Positions 1 to 12,002 of a stretch of 64,000 bases of DNA are shown in pieces. The stretch covers positions 56,061,378-56,125,377 of the forward strand of contig NC_057926.1 in NCBI RefSeq assembly GCF_018873765.1, written 5' to 3'. The number at the start of each line of letters is the position of its first letter. The stretch's first letter is position 1. Origin of the DNA: Telopea speciosissima (taxonomy: Eukaryota; Streptophyta; Magnoliopsida; Proteales; Proteaceae). The translations under genes were made by a program, and so were the position numbers. The notes under the pieces were generated by a model, which saw nothing but the letters and a program-made list of their open reading frames with translations, was not told the DNA's origin and searched no databases.

Positions 1-284
1 AATTACACATGCTTCTCAGAATCATTGTCCCCTTCAGTTCTCTGCCCGACCCAATTCCCCTCACTTGTAATAAGAGGGGCGCAGTTACCACCCAACCTTA
101 CCCGAACATTCTGTCCGGGTGGGTCCACCCCCTTATTGGTGTCCAAACCAAACAATCCGGGATATGTGGGATCCACCTTGATGTGACATACTATTATTCT
201 TTAACACGTCATATGGACACGTGGTTATTGTTAGATCGATCTTGTAGAGCTTAAACCTTACATGGAATCCACGCTATGACACCT

Positions 285-293
285 TTTATATAC
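285..293 (+). promoter_or_regulatory. TATA-like box of the zinc-finger gene
   Basis: A TTTATATAC motif lies about 130 bp upstream of the first in-frame ATG at 418. It is followed after about 30 bp by a pyrimidine-rich stretch (CCCTTCTCTCTC) typical of plant transcription starts. Spacing and composition fit a core promoter; no transcript evidence is available. Confidence 0.4.
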
Positions 294-417
294 GGTATAC
301 ATGCAGAAAACCTGTTTCCCCTTCTCTCTCGAGTCTCGACCCTTGTTCTCATTTTTGCGTGCTTTTCTTCTCTACAGTTGAACCCAAGGCGAGGGCCGTC
401 AGGCAGGCGCAGCAGAA

Positions 418-3400
418 ATGATAAAGAGGCGATTCTACAAGCAAGAGCACGACGAAAAAAATGATCCTTCTGATTCATCTTCGTCTTCTTCAGATTCGGA
501 AGCTGATGTCCAAGAAGAATACGAGGAGGAAACTGCAGAAGAAGAAGTAGAAGCAGTTGCAGATGTTAAAGAAGACCAAAAACTTGACTTTCCAGAATCT
601 GGTTCGTTCTTTTTCTCCCTTGGCTTTTGGCTCCTATTATTTTGAATGCATCAAATGGGCTTTTTTTTGTCCTTCTATTCTTTCTGTTTTAATGCACATA
701 TTAAGTTGGGTTTGGGGGTTTTGCGTCAGTTGGTAATAGCTCTGTGTTTCTTTCAATCATAAACGGATGTTGATTATCTTAGATGGTTTAGTGGGTTTAG
801 GGTTCTTAAAAACAGGACTTTTTTCTGTATGTGTTTCTGTTCTAATTCGGTCAATTTGAATTGGTTTTTGGAAATGTTCGAGCTCCGGAAACACTCCTAG
901 TGGACTTTTCTCAGCGCTTGTCTAGTAATGTTTAAATTCACACGCTCATTGACCTACATTGCGCAGTTTTTTTTTTTTTATAGTATTCTTTTGTTGTGAA
1001 AAACAGGTTCCTTTCCCACGTGTGTGCAATTTTATGGATAATATGTAATAATGCATTTAAGTAAATACAAATCAGTTTACAAAAGAATACACCAATTTTT
1101 AACATGGAAAATCCTTTAACCTGAAGGTTAAAACCATGAGACTCTAGCCCAAGAAAATCTCTACCATAATAAATAATGAGAATACAAGTCTTTCTAGTCA
1201 ACACTAGAGACTTACAAACTTCAAGAATTACAACATTTTTGGATAACAATAATTCACTTTACTAGGTGGACTCACAAGAGCATAAGGAACTAATAACATA
1301 TACAAGTCATCTTGCAAAAGAACAACATTTTTTAACATGGAAAATCCTTTAATGTGAAGGTAAACATACAACTTCTCTATACAGTATCAAAGAATTTCAA
1401 ATATCAAGAGCAATACCTTTTTTGGATAACTCCGTAACTCATCAAAATAGGTGGATTTACAAGAGCACAACACCCTCATTTTAATTTGAATGTGACAAAC
1501 ACAGGAAAAAAAAGAAACTTTCCTCCTCTTAACAGAGATAACACCATCACGCTGCTACCCAAGTACAAGGAACACTCTCTTGTGCTCTATGACAGATAGC
1601 TTCTTCTATCTCTGTAACAGAGAGATTCTCCTTTGTGTGTGACAGAAATTTTTCTCTGTTTTTGTGACAAAGAACTTCACTCTCTCTGTCTCTATTGTGC
1701 AGATTCTTCTTATGTGTTCAGAGAGCTTTCTCTTTACGCGCTCTTCCCACAGAGCATCCTTTCTCTGCGTCTACAATTGTTCTCTGTTGTTGGAAAAACA
1801 GTCTCTTTCCCACCTATGTACAACTTTTTGAAGAAATACAACAAAATATGCTCAAAACAATAACCATATAAGCTAAAACAAGACAGCTCACAAAAGAAGG
1901 CACCAATTTTTAATATGAAAAGCTCTTCAATGTATGGGTAAAATCACGAGGCTTAGAACTTAAAAAAACTCTGCTATAATCGTAATGGGAATACAACTTC
2001 TTTAGACAATACTAGGGGGTTATAAACATCAAGAGAAATATCTCGCTTGGATAATACAATAACTCACCAAAATAGGTGGATTTACAAGAGCACAACATCA
2101 TCATCTTAATACTGATGTGACAAACACAGAAAATACCTTTACTCCTCTTAAGAAGTTCATCACCTTGATGTGAAGACAACTTTTCTTCATGGTGATTCGG
2201 AGAAAGAGAGTTGCATGGAGTAGCCAGAGCGTTCCGAAGTCTGGAGCAATATAGTAAAATTTTTATCGGTTCGAAATTGGATCCGTGCCATGAAAGGAGT
2301 CGTCATTCATTCAAGATATTATCCGTGCGTAGGGTAAAGAATGAGGTTGACGTGGATTGACGAGAAATCCCTTTGCAGAAGCAAAGGCACCACTTTATGG
2401 GATTGACAAGATGTGGTGGGCACTCCCACAACTTGAGAAGTTTGACATACGCCATGGTGGAAAGTTCCTATATCGCAGGGATGCACATATGTTGACATGG
2501 AAAATTTGGCAGATTCGTCCTCATGAGTCGAAGGGAGAGTTTAGTGGGCCATGTGTAGAGTTTGTCAACAAAGGAGACAACTCATTTAATGAGCACACAT
2601 ACATTTATTGTGTATCTATTTCATAGTCAAGCACAATGCCATAATGACTAATGTGGCTAATGTGCCATTTTTTCAAAGCGATCAGTGCGATGGAGGCGAC
2701 CACACAAGGTGTGCAAGTCAATTTTTAAAGCACCAAATGTTTACACAATGTCAAACGTTCAGCTTTCTCTAGCTCTCTCTTCCTTAGATTCTCTATATAA
2801 GGGAAGGGGGAAGAATGTTGGAATATGCAAAGAGAATTGGTCACTCACATACAGAGTGAAGTGAGAAAGCTCTTTGGCACATATTGAGGGAGAAGCTCTC
2901 TGTCATAGAGCACAAGAGTAGAAGTACGAGAGAAGTACGTAAACACTTCAAAGAGTGTTCCGTACTGGAGCATCTAAAGGCCTCCGTTGAAGAAGGTCAT
3001 GCCACCTTAAACGACTTTCTCGTACCTTATCATGCCACCAAATCACAACTAACTGGTGAATTAATTTGTCTTTGATGCACATGACCAGTGTCATCGTCTA
3101 CTTTCTCTTATCTTGACATCTATCGTTGCCAGCTTTCAGGTTCCATAAATGCAGAATTTAATGTTTCCTTATCCCAAGAGGAGTTATTTCTCTTGATATT
3201 TGTGAGCTTCTAGCACTGCCTATAGAAGTTGTATTCCAATTATTGATTGTAGTGGAATGTTTCTAGGGCTAGACTTTCGTGGTTTTTACCTTCACATTGA
3301 AGGGTTTTCCCGTTAAAAATTGGTGCTTTTTTTTTTTTTAAAACTTATATGCGTTATTAGTTTTGTGCATTCTGTGGTCTTGTATTTTTCCATAAACTTG

Positions 3401-6400
3401 CACACAGGTGAGGAAGGTGTTTGTGATGTAGATCACTGGTCCATGTGTAGCCGCAGGAACAAGCCCCAAAACCAGCCCAGTGTAGTTGTGGGATTCAACT
3501 GCTGTGAGAGGCAGCCTGGCACAATGATGTAGCAGGTTTTTGTTGGTTCGATGGAACATCACATAAGGCAGCCTCGGCCCAGAAAGAAGTATGAAGATGA
3601 GAAGGGACCAAGACAGAAATAAAAAAATATAATAATAATAAAGGTTACTGTTCACATGAACAGTGATTTGTGGGCTGATGTGGACAGCTGGCTTAGAGGA
3701 GTTGGTGTTTGGTTTTATTTTATTTAGTTTCCTATCTGAGTTGTAATCCTAAGTGGGAATCGTTGTTGAGAATCCTAGTTAGAGTCTAGTTTTAATTTTT
3801 ATTGGGAATCCTAGTTAGAGTCTAGTTTTTTTTTTTTTTTTTTTGTCTCAGCCAATAGGGTATATATAAACATTGTAATCAGCTCTTGAGAGCCCACAAA
3901 TTGATGAATAAAGTTATGTTGCTGTTTGCAATGCATTATCCTGAGAGAGGCTGAGAAGGGTGAGATGCCCAGGCTGAGATAGCCAACCTAGCTGTACCAC
4001 CCTTCTTCTATCCATCCATCTTCCCCATTTTCTTTTTTCTTCTTTGTTTATATTCTGGTTTTTATTTCAATTCCCTGCAAATCTGAGATCAACTGATTGA
4101 AGAAAGCTTCTTCATTGAAGAGTTTACGATCCTCCTGTAGAATTAGTTGCTACCTAACTTCTTCTACATTAGTTTGTTTTTCCCAACACCTTTTATTTTC
4201 AAGATTAACGTTTTGAGATATTTTATTTGTTGGTTTGCAGTGTTCATGCAGAATCCCTTCAACTATGGTATTGGCTATTAAGTAATTTGATGTAATATTT
4301 GTTCTGAAAATTTTTGTAATTCCATTTCTTTCTATTATACGGCTTGTATGTGAAGGAACATACATTGTGAAATCTATTTGAATGTTGAGGATACTGACAG
4401 TTGGTGAATTTCTTCCTCCAGGTTTCTGAATATTCTGTTCAAAATCGTCAACTTTTATGTACTTCTGTTATTATCTCTGTAGAGTTCAATTTCTTTTGTG
4501 GTTGTTTAGTTATATATAGTAAAATGTTAGCATTTGTTACTCTTACAGGTTCTGGATACGAGAGTGAAGAAAGTTCAGCAAATGAGGTTGATGTTGACTC
4601 ATCAGGTGGGAATTGGATATATGCTGGCCATGATTAAGGTTTTGTTTATGAATTTTTGAGATGTGGAATCCTTTGAGGCTTGTTAATAATGTTCATTTCT
4701 TTCCTTCTTAACATTTTTCCATTTGACAAAACAATGTTTTCCATAGCTTTAGATAAAGTAATTGAGACTCAAAGTAAAACTGACAATGACAAATAGAAAA
4801 ATATGGTTTGTAGTAATAATGATTTGGAAAAAGAAGATCAATTAAAGATACATAGATTATAGTCCAATGGAGAAACCCTTGGTGAATATAGTCCTTTGGT
4901 CAAAAGTAATGATGCTTGGTCTTCATACAAGCATCAGTAAGAGAGAGATTTGTCTTGGTTTCTGAGACTTACCTTATTTAGTACAATGGTTTCATCAATA
5001 TAACAAGCTGGCCTCTATATATTTTTTTATTTTCAGTTTCTTTCCTATTCATGGTTCTGTTGAAATTTCGGTTTTGACAAGGTCGAAACGAAATGACTAT
5101 CGAAATTTACATGTCGAAATGTCCAAAATTTAACAAAAAATCGACCGAAATAATTTAGTTTCAGCAGGTGTCAAAATCCGAAATTTTTTTGGACTTTGAT
5201 CCTAATAACTTGAGCTTAGTACTCTATCGTTAACATTATTCCATACATTCTCTCTCTCTCTTGGCTTGTTGTGCATCCTATTTGCTGAGAATATCCGTCA
5301 GTGGACAATTGGACATTTCACTTTTTTTAACCATGGCCAGGATTGCTAGTGAATGATGATGAAGAGGAATCTGGACATGGCAGACAAAGCCTTGGTGAAA
5401 GTCGTTCAAGTGCTGAAGGCAATGCTGGGACAGTGGACACCCAATCCAATGGCATGGCAGAAAAGGATTCTACTGAAGCTGATTTCAATTATTACATTTT
5501 GAAATGTAAATCTGTCTTTAAGTGTAGGCTCTGCCCCAGAATTGTTTGTTTGACTGAAGACACCTTGAGGGCTCATTTCAAGTCTAAGGTATCGAGGCAT
5601 TTCCTTTCTCTGCAAAACTGCACAACTGTATGATGGGAAACTTGTTTTTACATGACCATCCATCTGATAAAGCATTCCATGCATTACACGATTACGTCTA
5701 AATTTTACTCTAAAAGAAAAATGTTACATACTTCTGCATATGATGGATATACTTCTTGTTACATACAAAAATCACATTTATAACAGTAGTTCCAAGTTGT
5801 TGAAATGGAACCTTTTTATTATATTTATGCATTATTTAAAATGCTATCTTTTTTTCCTTTTATTAACTTCAAATGATAAGGAAAGTACAATAAACTTACC
5901 TAGGGAGTTCCAAATTAAATGGTACACAGCTTTTGTGTGCTTCTGTGGCAAAGTGCAGGGAGAGGACAGTTATCATGGACAGAGCAATTTTGGAAGCCTG
6001 GTTGTGTATATATGTTTTGGGAAAAGACTGGGCACACCGCCAGGGTGCCCAGCGTGTGTCATACTCTTTCCTCCCCCTTTGGAAAAGACTCCCTTGCCCT
6101 CTTGTGTCCAAACCTGTGATTGGTGCTGCATATATTCTTTTATTCTAAAAAAATCTGTTTATAAACTTTATTTTTCTTTGGGAAGTTCAAAGAAGGATTT
6201 CAGCAGTAACGCAAAAAATATATGTACAGTTAAAGAGAACATATATTGGATCCATGTAGCTGACCCCTTTAAGTTGGGATAAGGCTGAGTTTGTTGTTGT
6301 TGTTGTAAAGAGAAAAACATATACCCACTCAGATTTTAGTGGTTCCTTTTGCCTAGTCTTATGTAGGTTTTTTGGGTTCTTTCTTTTCCTAGACACCATC

Positions 6401-9400
6401 TAACTGCCTAGTGAATGAGCTCCCATATGACATTACGCTTTGGACATGCCTGTTCGTTTGATCAGGCTGTAAGAAGTCAACTTCAGTTCCAGTTGATCTA
6501 CCTGTTAGCGGTTTTATGTTAATATGTTAGCAGTTCCATGAACATGAATTCATCATAGTAGTTGAATGATTTCTCAAAATTCAACCCAATTTAGCTGTAA
6601 CGCTGATATTTGGGATTCACTGTACAGATGTTATTATGCCATTAAGGGCATAATGGCTGGATATAGAGGTCTTGGGTCCTGTCAGTGTATTATAAGTGGG
6701 TTGGGCTTTGATGCAAGCCTTATGCAAAACTTGATTCTGAACCACACCTGTTTGCTCTTTCACTGCAATTCCATTCTCTCTGTGGTATTAGATTGTGTTC
6801 AATTATTAGTCTTCAAGGCTTCTTTTCACTGTCTCAGGCACATGCCCTTCTAGAGCCTGTAACTTGCATCAAATCACATCTAACAACAGCAACTACTCAG
6901 CCTTATCCCAACTAAATGGGGTCGGCTAGAAGGAACCTTACCCTCCAATCAGCTCTGTTCAAGGTCATACTTGATACAAGGTCTAAGCTATTCATGTCTT
7001 TCCTCAATCCTCACTTCTCCAAGAGTCATTTTAGGTCTACCCCTGACTCTTTTAGGTCCTTCAATCTGAATCAAATCACTCCTCCGTACTGGAGCATCTA
7101 AAGGCCTCCGTTGAAGAAGGTCATGCCACCTTAAACGACTTTCTCGTACCTTATCATGCCACCAAATCGCAACTAACTGGTGAATTAATTTGTCTTTGAT
7201 GCACATGACCAGTGTCATCGTCTACTTTCTCTTATCTTGACATCTATCGTTGCCAGCTTTCAGGTTCCATAAATGCAGAATTTAATGTTTCCTTATCTTA
7301 CCACTGACCCCTTACAGATTCTCACCCTAACAGCCTAACTAGATTGAATGACAATGAATAATAAAATAATCAAGCTTCAGTCATAAATTTTGGATTTTTT
7401 CCTGGGTTGGTTTTGCTGTTAGTGACATTTGGGAGGTTGAGGAAGGAATCATTGGAAGGGATGGGCTGGAGAAGTGAAGCTGACATCGTTGTAGTCCAGG
7501 TCTGCAGCCATGTGAATCACTCTGCTACATAGTTTGAGGTCTCAATCTCGGGGCTGGTTTCAGCCAGCCCAGAAACCTTATTGTCTCAGCGAGATACTGA
7601 GATCTTGGCTGAGTTGATGCATTTTTTTCCTTCAAATTTTAGCCCTTGTTTTTGGGGGTCTTATGACCTAATTAGGTCATGAATACTTGCAGGGCAGTCT
7701 ATTTTAGGCCCTATAAACATAGTGGAACCCTTGGTTTTTAAAAATTACACCCAAAACGGTAGTTTGACTTAGGACCCTAGGTTGGTAGTGTACTATATAT
7801 ATATCACAATCGTTAGTATTAGAACACATACTTCAAGTAAAACAACTTAAATAAGCAATAGGAATGGAAAGACACCAAATTATAAACCATTCCATAAATC
7901 ATACATCTAACATTGTTTGGTACATAGACTCAAATATATTTTGAGTCAACCTTTAACAATACAAGCTTGTTTAGGTAAGATATGGTCAAAAGAAGGAGAT
8001 TTGGGAGGGGGGGGGGGAGGTTCTTCAATAACAGCCAAAACTCACCGAGACAGACGTGACTGGGTTGAAATTTCGACCGAGTCTCATCAAGGTAGGATAT
8101 TTATGTAAAGGGGATTGTAACATTTTGGCCTGAGACGAAATATCGGACCGAAATTCCGTTCGTGACAATGTTGTTTTCTTGTTTCGTTGCTGGTTTCGAC
8201 TCAGTAGCTGGAAATACCGAGTTATGTTCTGAGACAAGACAAGATCTTGCGGAGAGTTTGTTCTATGCTCTGTATATGCTGGCTGTGGCAATGGAAATGA
8301 TTGTGGGCAGCATTGGCAGCTGGCAACACCAAACAGAAGCACTGGAGGGTGGAAAGCAAGGAACATATGACGGGGTTGTTTTTCAGTGTTTCCAAGGTAC
8401 TTTTATACTAGAAAGAGCCCCCTAGTGGTGGTTGGCAGTCCCCATGGTTGCCACCTAAGTGGGATAATTTCCTCTTTGATCAGGGAGTCTCCAAGTATAT
8501 TGTGCAAAAAGTGCTTAGTCAGCAGAAGGTTTGCTCATTATGGAGTTACCCTCTTGCACTTTAGCCCTTAGCTTTTTCAATTGTTGGTGAATATCCACTC
8601 TGTGAAACAAAAAATTGTAAAACTATGAGTACCACAGATGATATTACGGTTGCTGGAAAGATAGGCAAGCAGAAAAAGGCTGGATTGCCAATCAGAAAAA
8701 TGAACCTAGTTAAAAGTTGTACTTTATGTCTGGACTGCATCAGCTGTTGCAATTATAAGTTTGTGTCATGGCTCAATTCTGGGCAGTGGCTTGAGTTCTA
8801 ATGTTAATGTCTTGTGTCTCTTGATTTCTCCTTCAAGTACAGTAGCTTATTTCACAACTGCTTATTGTTGCAAATCTTGCATCATTTGGTAGTATGTCCA
8901 TTAATCATTTTGGTATACACTAAATGTCCAAGGTTTGGTGGGGGGAGAAAAATACCAAGAAGTATGTGAGTGCTTAATTTCATCATCCAAAGTTCCAATC
9001 CCCCCCCCCCCCCTCGTTCTCAGAAAGGGGAAACAAAGAAGAAAATGCTGTAAGTTTTTATGACTACGTGTTTCATAATAAATATCTCAGTTGGAACTAT
9101 AATGACACTAAATTTCAACAATCGAGTAAGTTTATCTTAAACTGTTTGGGTGAGTGAGGATGACACAGGAAGGTACAAGCATGCTCTGACATATGACTTT
9201 TTCTATTAGCCTGAACCAGGTTTTCTTCATTATGAAATTACCTGGAAAATATTCCTTAGGTTTTACCTTTTCATAATTGTTTCAATGGTGTTTTTCTGCT
9301 GTTTTTAAATTTGGTTTGAATTTGTTTCTGTAACACATTGCTTCATTTCACGGGGAAGTTTTTCTTCCATCTTTTGTGAGGTACAACCGTACAAGTGTAC

Positions 9401-10539
9401 AACATCCTTCTATGGATAAACAGTGCATCACCATCTCCAAGTCTTATTCATGAAACATTTTTGCAACTTGAAAAACTTGCAAATGAACTAACTTACCATT
9501 TGCACTTGCTTCTGTAGTAGGTATTCTGCATCACCCTAAGAATCCAGATCCCTTTAATCTCCCCCCCCCCCCCCAAAACCCCCAAAAAAGTATTCTGCCC
9601 CACCCTATAAGAATCCAGAACCCTTTATCCCCCCCCCCCCCCCAAACCAAAAAAAAACCCAAAAAAAGGGAAGATAAGAAAAGAAGAATCCAAAAACCCT
9701 GCAAATTTTAGTTGTGTATCTGCCACTATTTTGTAAGTTTTATTCAGGTTGATGGAATGCAAGGACTTCTCTCTGTGATTTAGTGAGCCCAGGATGTGTG
9801 GGTTCGGTACCTATTCCGAAATTTATCCTTGTATATTTTCCTATGCTGGATAATGAATGTGATTGATTCGGTTTGAAATACTTCCCCTTGTGTAATTTTT
9901 TCTCCTTTCATTTCCACGATGTCTTCCTTTTTTTCCCCCATGTAAATTGCAGACACTTTGGTCTGTGGATTTGTGTTACTTGGTCAATTGTCTCCTCTTC
10001 TTTCAGATCTGTTGTACCATCCTTGACAGTGCATTCTTAATTTCTTTAATTTTATTTGATCTAGAGACATGCTCGATCAGAGAAGTTACTGAGGGAAGGG
10101 AGACTGAAGTTCATGCTCAATAGCGATGGAGAGATCGAGGAAGATCAAGAAACCCATGCAGAGAGGCACGCAAGGACTGTAGCACTTGCAGAGGTTGTAT
10201 GACTGCAAAAGGGAATTGTATATCTTTTGAGCTCAATCCAAGTGTCTAAACAAGACTTGAGAAGTGCGTTTTGTTTACATTCTCAGTGAAATCTTATTTC
10301 TTTCAGGATTTAGCTAATCCAAAGAAGAAAAACAAAGGGCGGCAGAGACAGAGGCTGAGGTTAAGAAAGAAGGTAAAGAGGCATCCTTTTTTGGTAATTA
10401 ATCATCTTATGGACAGGAGAGGTACTGAGGTTCAACCCTTCTTTAAAAATTGCAGAAAATGGATGATGGTTCCAACAATGGGAAAGGAAAGCAATCGCTG
10501 AAAAACCCAGCTAAGAAAAGGCGTATAAACAAGGATTGA
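418..10539 (+). CDS. U1-type C2H2 zinc-finger nuclear protein (six exons, 255 aa)
   Basis: Exons read as 418-601, 4549-4605, 5341-5588, 10065-10193, 10307-10372 and 10456-10539. All junctions are GT-AG, phases agree, and the total is 255 codons plus TGA. The protein starts with a Ser/Asp/Glu-rich acidic half (residues 17-60 and 62-130). It then has one zinc finger with C142, C145, H159 and H165 (C-x2-C-x13-H-x5-H), the wide-spaced type of U1/JAZ-like RNA-binding fingers. After that come a charged helix-like stretch and a Lys/Arg-rich tail ending AKKRRINKD, a likely nuclear or nucleolar signal. The finger is split by intron 3 between H159 and H165. No catalytic domain is visible. The ATG at 418 is chosen because the reading frame opens there. 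Introns 1 and 3 are about 3.9 and 4.5 kb and full of repeats. Exact orthologue not recognised; a role in RNA or ribosome biogenesis is inference. Confidence 0.8.
990..2190 (-). mobile_element. Ty1/copia-like LTR fossils, three related fragments
   Basis: Three diverged related stretches (about 990-1265, 1300-1540 and 1790-2190) share blocks such as CCAATTTTTAACATGGAAAA and GGTGGATTTACAAGAGCACA. Read on the - strand they give the plant copia LTR signature in which a GGTTTTAACCTTC block is followed by TTTTCC and AAAAATTGGTG. Between them lies CTCT-rich U3/R-like DNA. This is a broken, old fossil cluster inside intron 1 of the zinc-finger gene. Its family within copia is not resolved. Confidence 0.5.
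2357..2626 (+). other. Unassigned 89-codon reading frame inside the LTR-fossil cluster
   Basis: An uninterrupted frame ending in TAG encodes a protein-like composition (motifs KMWWALPQLEKF, GGKFLYRRDAHMLTW and NEHTYIYCVS) with many Trp, Tyr and His residues. This is unlike random AT-rich intron translation. It sits between the minus-oriented and plus-oriented copia-like LTR fragments, so it may be an element-derived or captured fragment. I do not recognise the family. It has no clear promoter or splice context and lies in intron 1 of the zinc-finger gene. Confidence 0.25.
2959..3173 (-). repeat. RTE LINE internal fragment, near-identical to 7083-7297
   Basis: This 215-bp stretch matches 7083-7297 at all but one position by eye (A versus G near 3044). 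The partner copy is part of an RTE-clade LINE on the - strand coding for the C-terminal end of its ORF. Here the fragment lacks the LINE 3' tail and is embedded between copia-like LTR pieces, so it was probably copied or moved as a piece of DNA and not by retrotransposition. Confidence 0.85.
3174..3425 (+). mobile_element. Ty1/copia-like LTR fossil, plus orientation
   Basis: The blocks GGTTTTTACCTTCACATTGA and GGGTTTTCCCG followed by TTAAAAATTGGTGC give the copia LTR U5-type signature in + orientation. The sequence is an inverted relative of the 1790-2190 fragment. It is a fossil with no coding region attached. Confidence 0.5.
3528..4170 (+). mobile_element. LTR-like repeat (probable solo LTR)
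   Basis: The stretch has an LTR layout. It starts TGTAGCAGG. Near 3861 it has a TATATATAAA box, followed by a long 5'-UTR-like part with AATAAAG at about 3909, and ends near CTTCTACA. An internal pair of GAATCCTAGTTAGAGTCTAG repeats lies at about 3770-3830. No flanking duplication could be confirmed, so the borders are approximate. It is a fossil and the family is not determined. Confidence 0.35.
5055..5195. repeat. TTTCG-rich repeat, short member
   Basis: Clustered GAAATTTCGG, TCGAAACG and CGAAATTT motifs in both orientations match the ends of the longer repeats at about 7600-8240 and 18635-19465. It is taken as a short or internally deleted member. It lies in intron 2 of the zinc-finger gene. 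Confidence 0.45.
6243..6307 (+). repeat. RTE LINE 3' tail (5'-truncated)
   Basis: GGATCCATGTAGCTGACCCC, then AGTTGGGATAAGGCTGAG and a TTG-repeat tail, is the characteristic 3' end of plant RTE-clade LINEs. Its last codons would read IHVADPFKLG. Only about 65 bp remain, a typical severe 5' truncation. Confidence 0.75.
6886..7310 (-). mobile_element. RTE-clade LINE fragment, 3' part
   Basis: On the - strand this codes for the RTE ORF C-terminus, with motifs KVRESRLRWHDLLQRRPLDA and GPKRVRGRPK. It ends in a GACCCCATTTAGTTGGGATA block and a GTT-rich tail near 6890. The frame decays after the RGRPK motif and the element is 5' truncated. It lies in intron 3 of the zinc-finger gene and faces the + oriented RTE tail at 6243-6307. 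The 215-bp block 7083-7297 recurs at 2959-3173. Confidence 0.8.
7600..8240. repeat. TTTCG-rich non-autonomous repeat, copy 1
   Basis: It shares an ordered series of blocks with 18635-19465: ACACCCAAAA-GGTAGTT, GTTAGTATTAGAACACATA, CAAATTATAAACCAT-CATAAATCAT, and TTTCG-rich ends. It has no coding capacity. The ends are rich in CGAAATTTCGG-type inverted motifs, suggesting a fold-back or MITE-like element. An 11-G run at 8007-8017 interrupts it. Confidence 0.6.
9520..9665. repeat. Tandem duplication ending in poly-C tracts
   Basis: Two about 65-bp units begin GTATTCTGC and contain CACCCTAAGAATCCAGA or the near-identical CACCCTATAAGAATCCAGA. They end in runs of 14 and 15 C respectively (9561-9574 and 9629-9643). 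The rest of the 7.3-10.06 kb intron shows nothing else I can name. Confidence 0.65.
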
Positions 10540-12002
10540 CAGTGAAAAATGAAAGAAAGCTAGGCGTATAAGCCCCTAGTTGGCATTCTGTGGGTTCTAT
10601 GTCAAGAGTTTTATTGAGGTTGGTTGGCAGGGGAAAAGAAAGATACACTGTCAATGCAGTTTTTGAATCTGTTTTTTTTTTACGGTTTGTGCTTGCCAAC
10701 GTGGAAAACATTTTTTTCCCCCTGTTTAAAGAGTTGTACATTGGCATCGTTGATATGCCAACTGTAATTTTTCTTCAACTTTCAGTGGTTATCTTGAAAG
10801 GGAGCACTCTCCAGTATCCCAGAGTAAAAGTTCTGTTCTCAAAGAAAATCAAGGATATTAGATGTTTACATTGTAATCCTCCAACCTCTGTGTGTACAAA
10901 TCTTTGAATCTGAATGGCACAACTGGCATGCAGAAGTATACAGTTCATCATGTGTACATGATCTTGCCATTTCAGAATGAAAGGAGAAGAAAAAGAGGGT
11001 GGGGTTTGGATAAAAGAAAAAAGAAGGAAGCTCCACAGAGTCATGTCTCACAGTAGCACTAGAATGTTGTTCCACCACCTCTACCTTTAAATGCTAGGTA
11101 TCCTTGTCTTGGGATGAACAGAGCTTTGATGTGCATGAAAGAACTGTGAACGTTTGAGAAAGACCTGAGATGTGGTTGGAGTGGGACTGGAAATGAACCA
11201 CTCTCCAGCGCACGACACGTGGCTGAGGTGTAGCGAGGATGGATACGCACATCCCAACTGGAAATCCTTTTCTCCATCACATGTGCACCACGCTCAGATG
11301 TGCGTATTCATCCTCACTGTTTGAACGGCACCTCGCCCACGTGTTGATCTCTGGGGGTGTGCCAGACATCGTCCAGCTTAGGGGTGTGCTAGAGAGGAGC
11401 CCGATCCCTTTATCTATCCCCACTGGAAAAAAAATTTGTGTTCAAAGTGTTGTTTGAACCGAATCAAGTGTAATCCATATAAACCAAATTCAAATTGAGT
11501 CTAATGGATAATTAGACCCTAAATGGCTAAAAACCAAACTGAACCTAGACCATACTAACCTGTATATATGATCTCCAGAACACTAAAACTGAGCATCCTA
11601 TGCTAAGCAGTGAAATTCATTTAGATATATTACGTGTTTTCTTTCAGAGTAGGAGCTGCAAATTAGTGTTTTGGAGGCCGGAAGGCTTATTTGCTTCAGT
11701 AACTGTTGATCAACTAAGAAATAATTTGAAAATATTTGATTTTTAGAGTATTTAATGATGTCTTTGTTTGTAATTATGTAATGGACTCAATTACCTGATA
11801 TCTCTCATACTAAAATTCTAAAACACCCTCCAATATCCGGTTAATTTACAAAACGACCAACTACGGTAAAGAGGTAAGAGGATACGCGACTGTGAGTGGC
11901 GATGAAGTTGGATCTGCAACTGTATCAGGGTGGCATTAGCTTAGCTTCCCTATACGGCAATACCCCATTTGCCGACAACGATGAACGATTCTGGGCTTTG
12001 AG
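10540..12002. other. Intergenic spacer between zinc-finger and RRM genes
   Basis: The first few hundred bases are probably the 3' UTR of the zinc-finger gene. No coding sequence was recognised. The spacer holds the fold-back element at 11195-11345 and, just upstream of 12003, the presumed promoter of the RRM gene without a clear TATA box. Confidence 0.5.
11195..11345. repeat. GC-rich fold-back (MITE-like) element
   Basis: CGAGGATGGATACGCACATC (11234-11253) is mirrored by GATGTGCGTATTCATCCTC on the same strand (11297-11315), giving two arms around a 43-bp loop. Weaker complementarity extends outward (ACACGTGG versus CCCACGTGT). It is GC-rich compared with its surroundings. Confidence 0.6.

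Noticed and set aside
6010-6060. CTGGGCAC...GTGCCCAG palindrome as a terminator or operator
   Set aside because: The stem is only eight bases in plant intron DNA. Chance or a small MITE remnant is more likely.
5740-6282. A 180-codon + strand frame in intron 3 of the zinc-finger gene
   Set aside because: Composition is that of AT-rich intron DNA and the end runs into the RTE LINE tail. No domain recognised.
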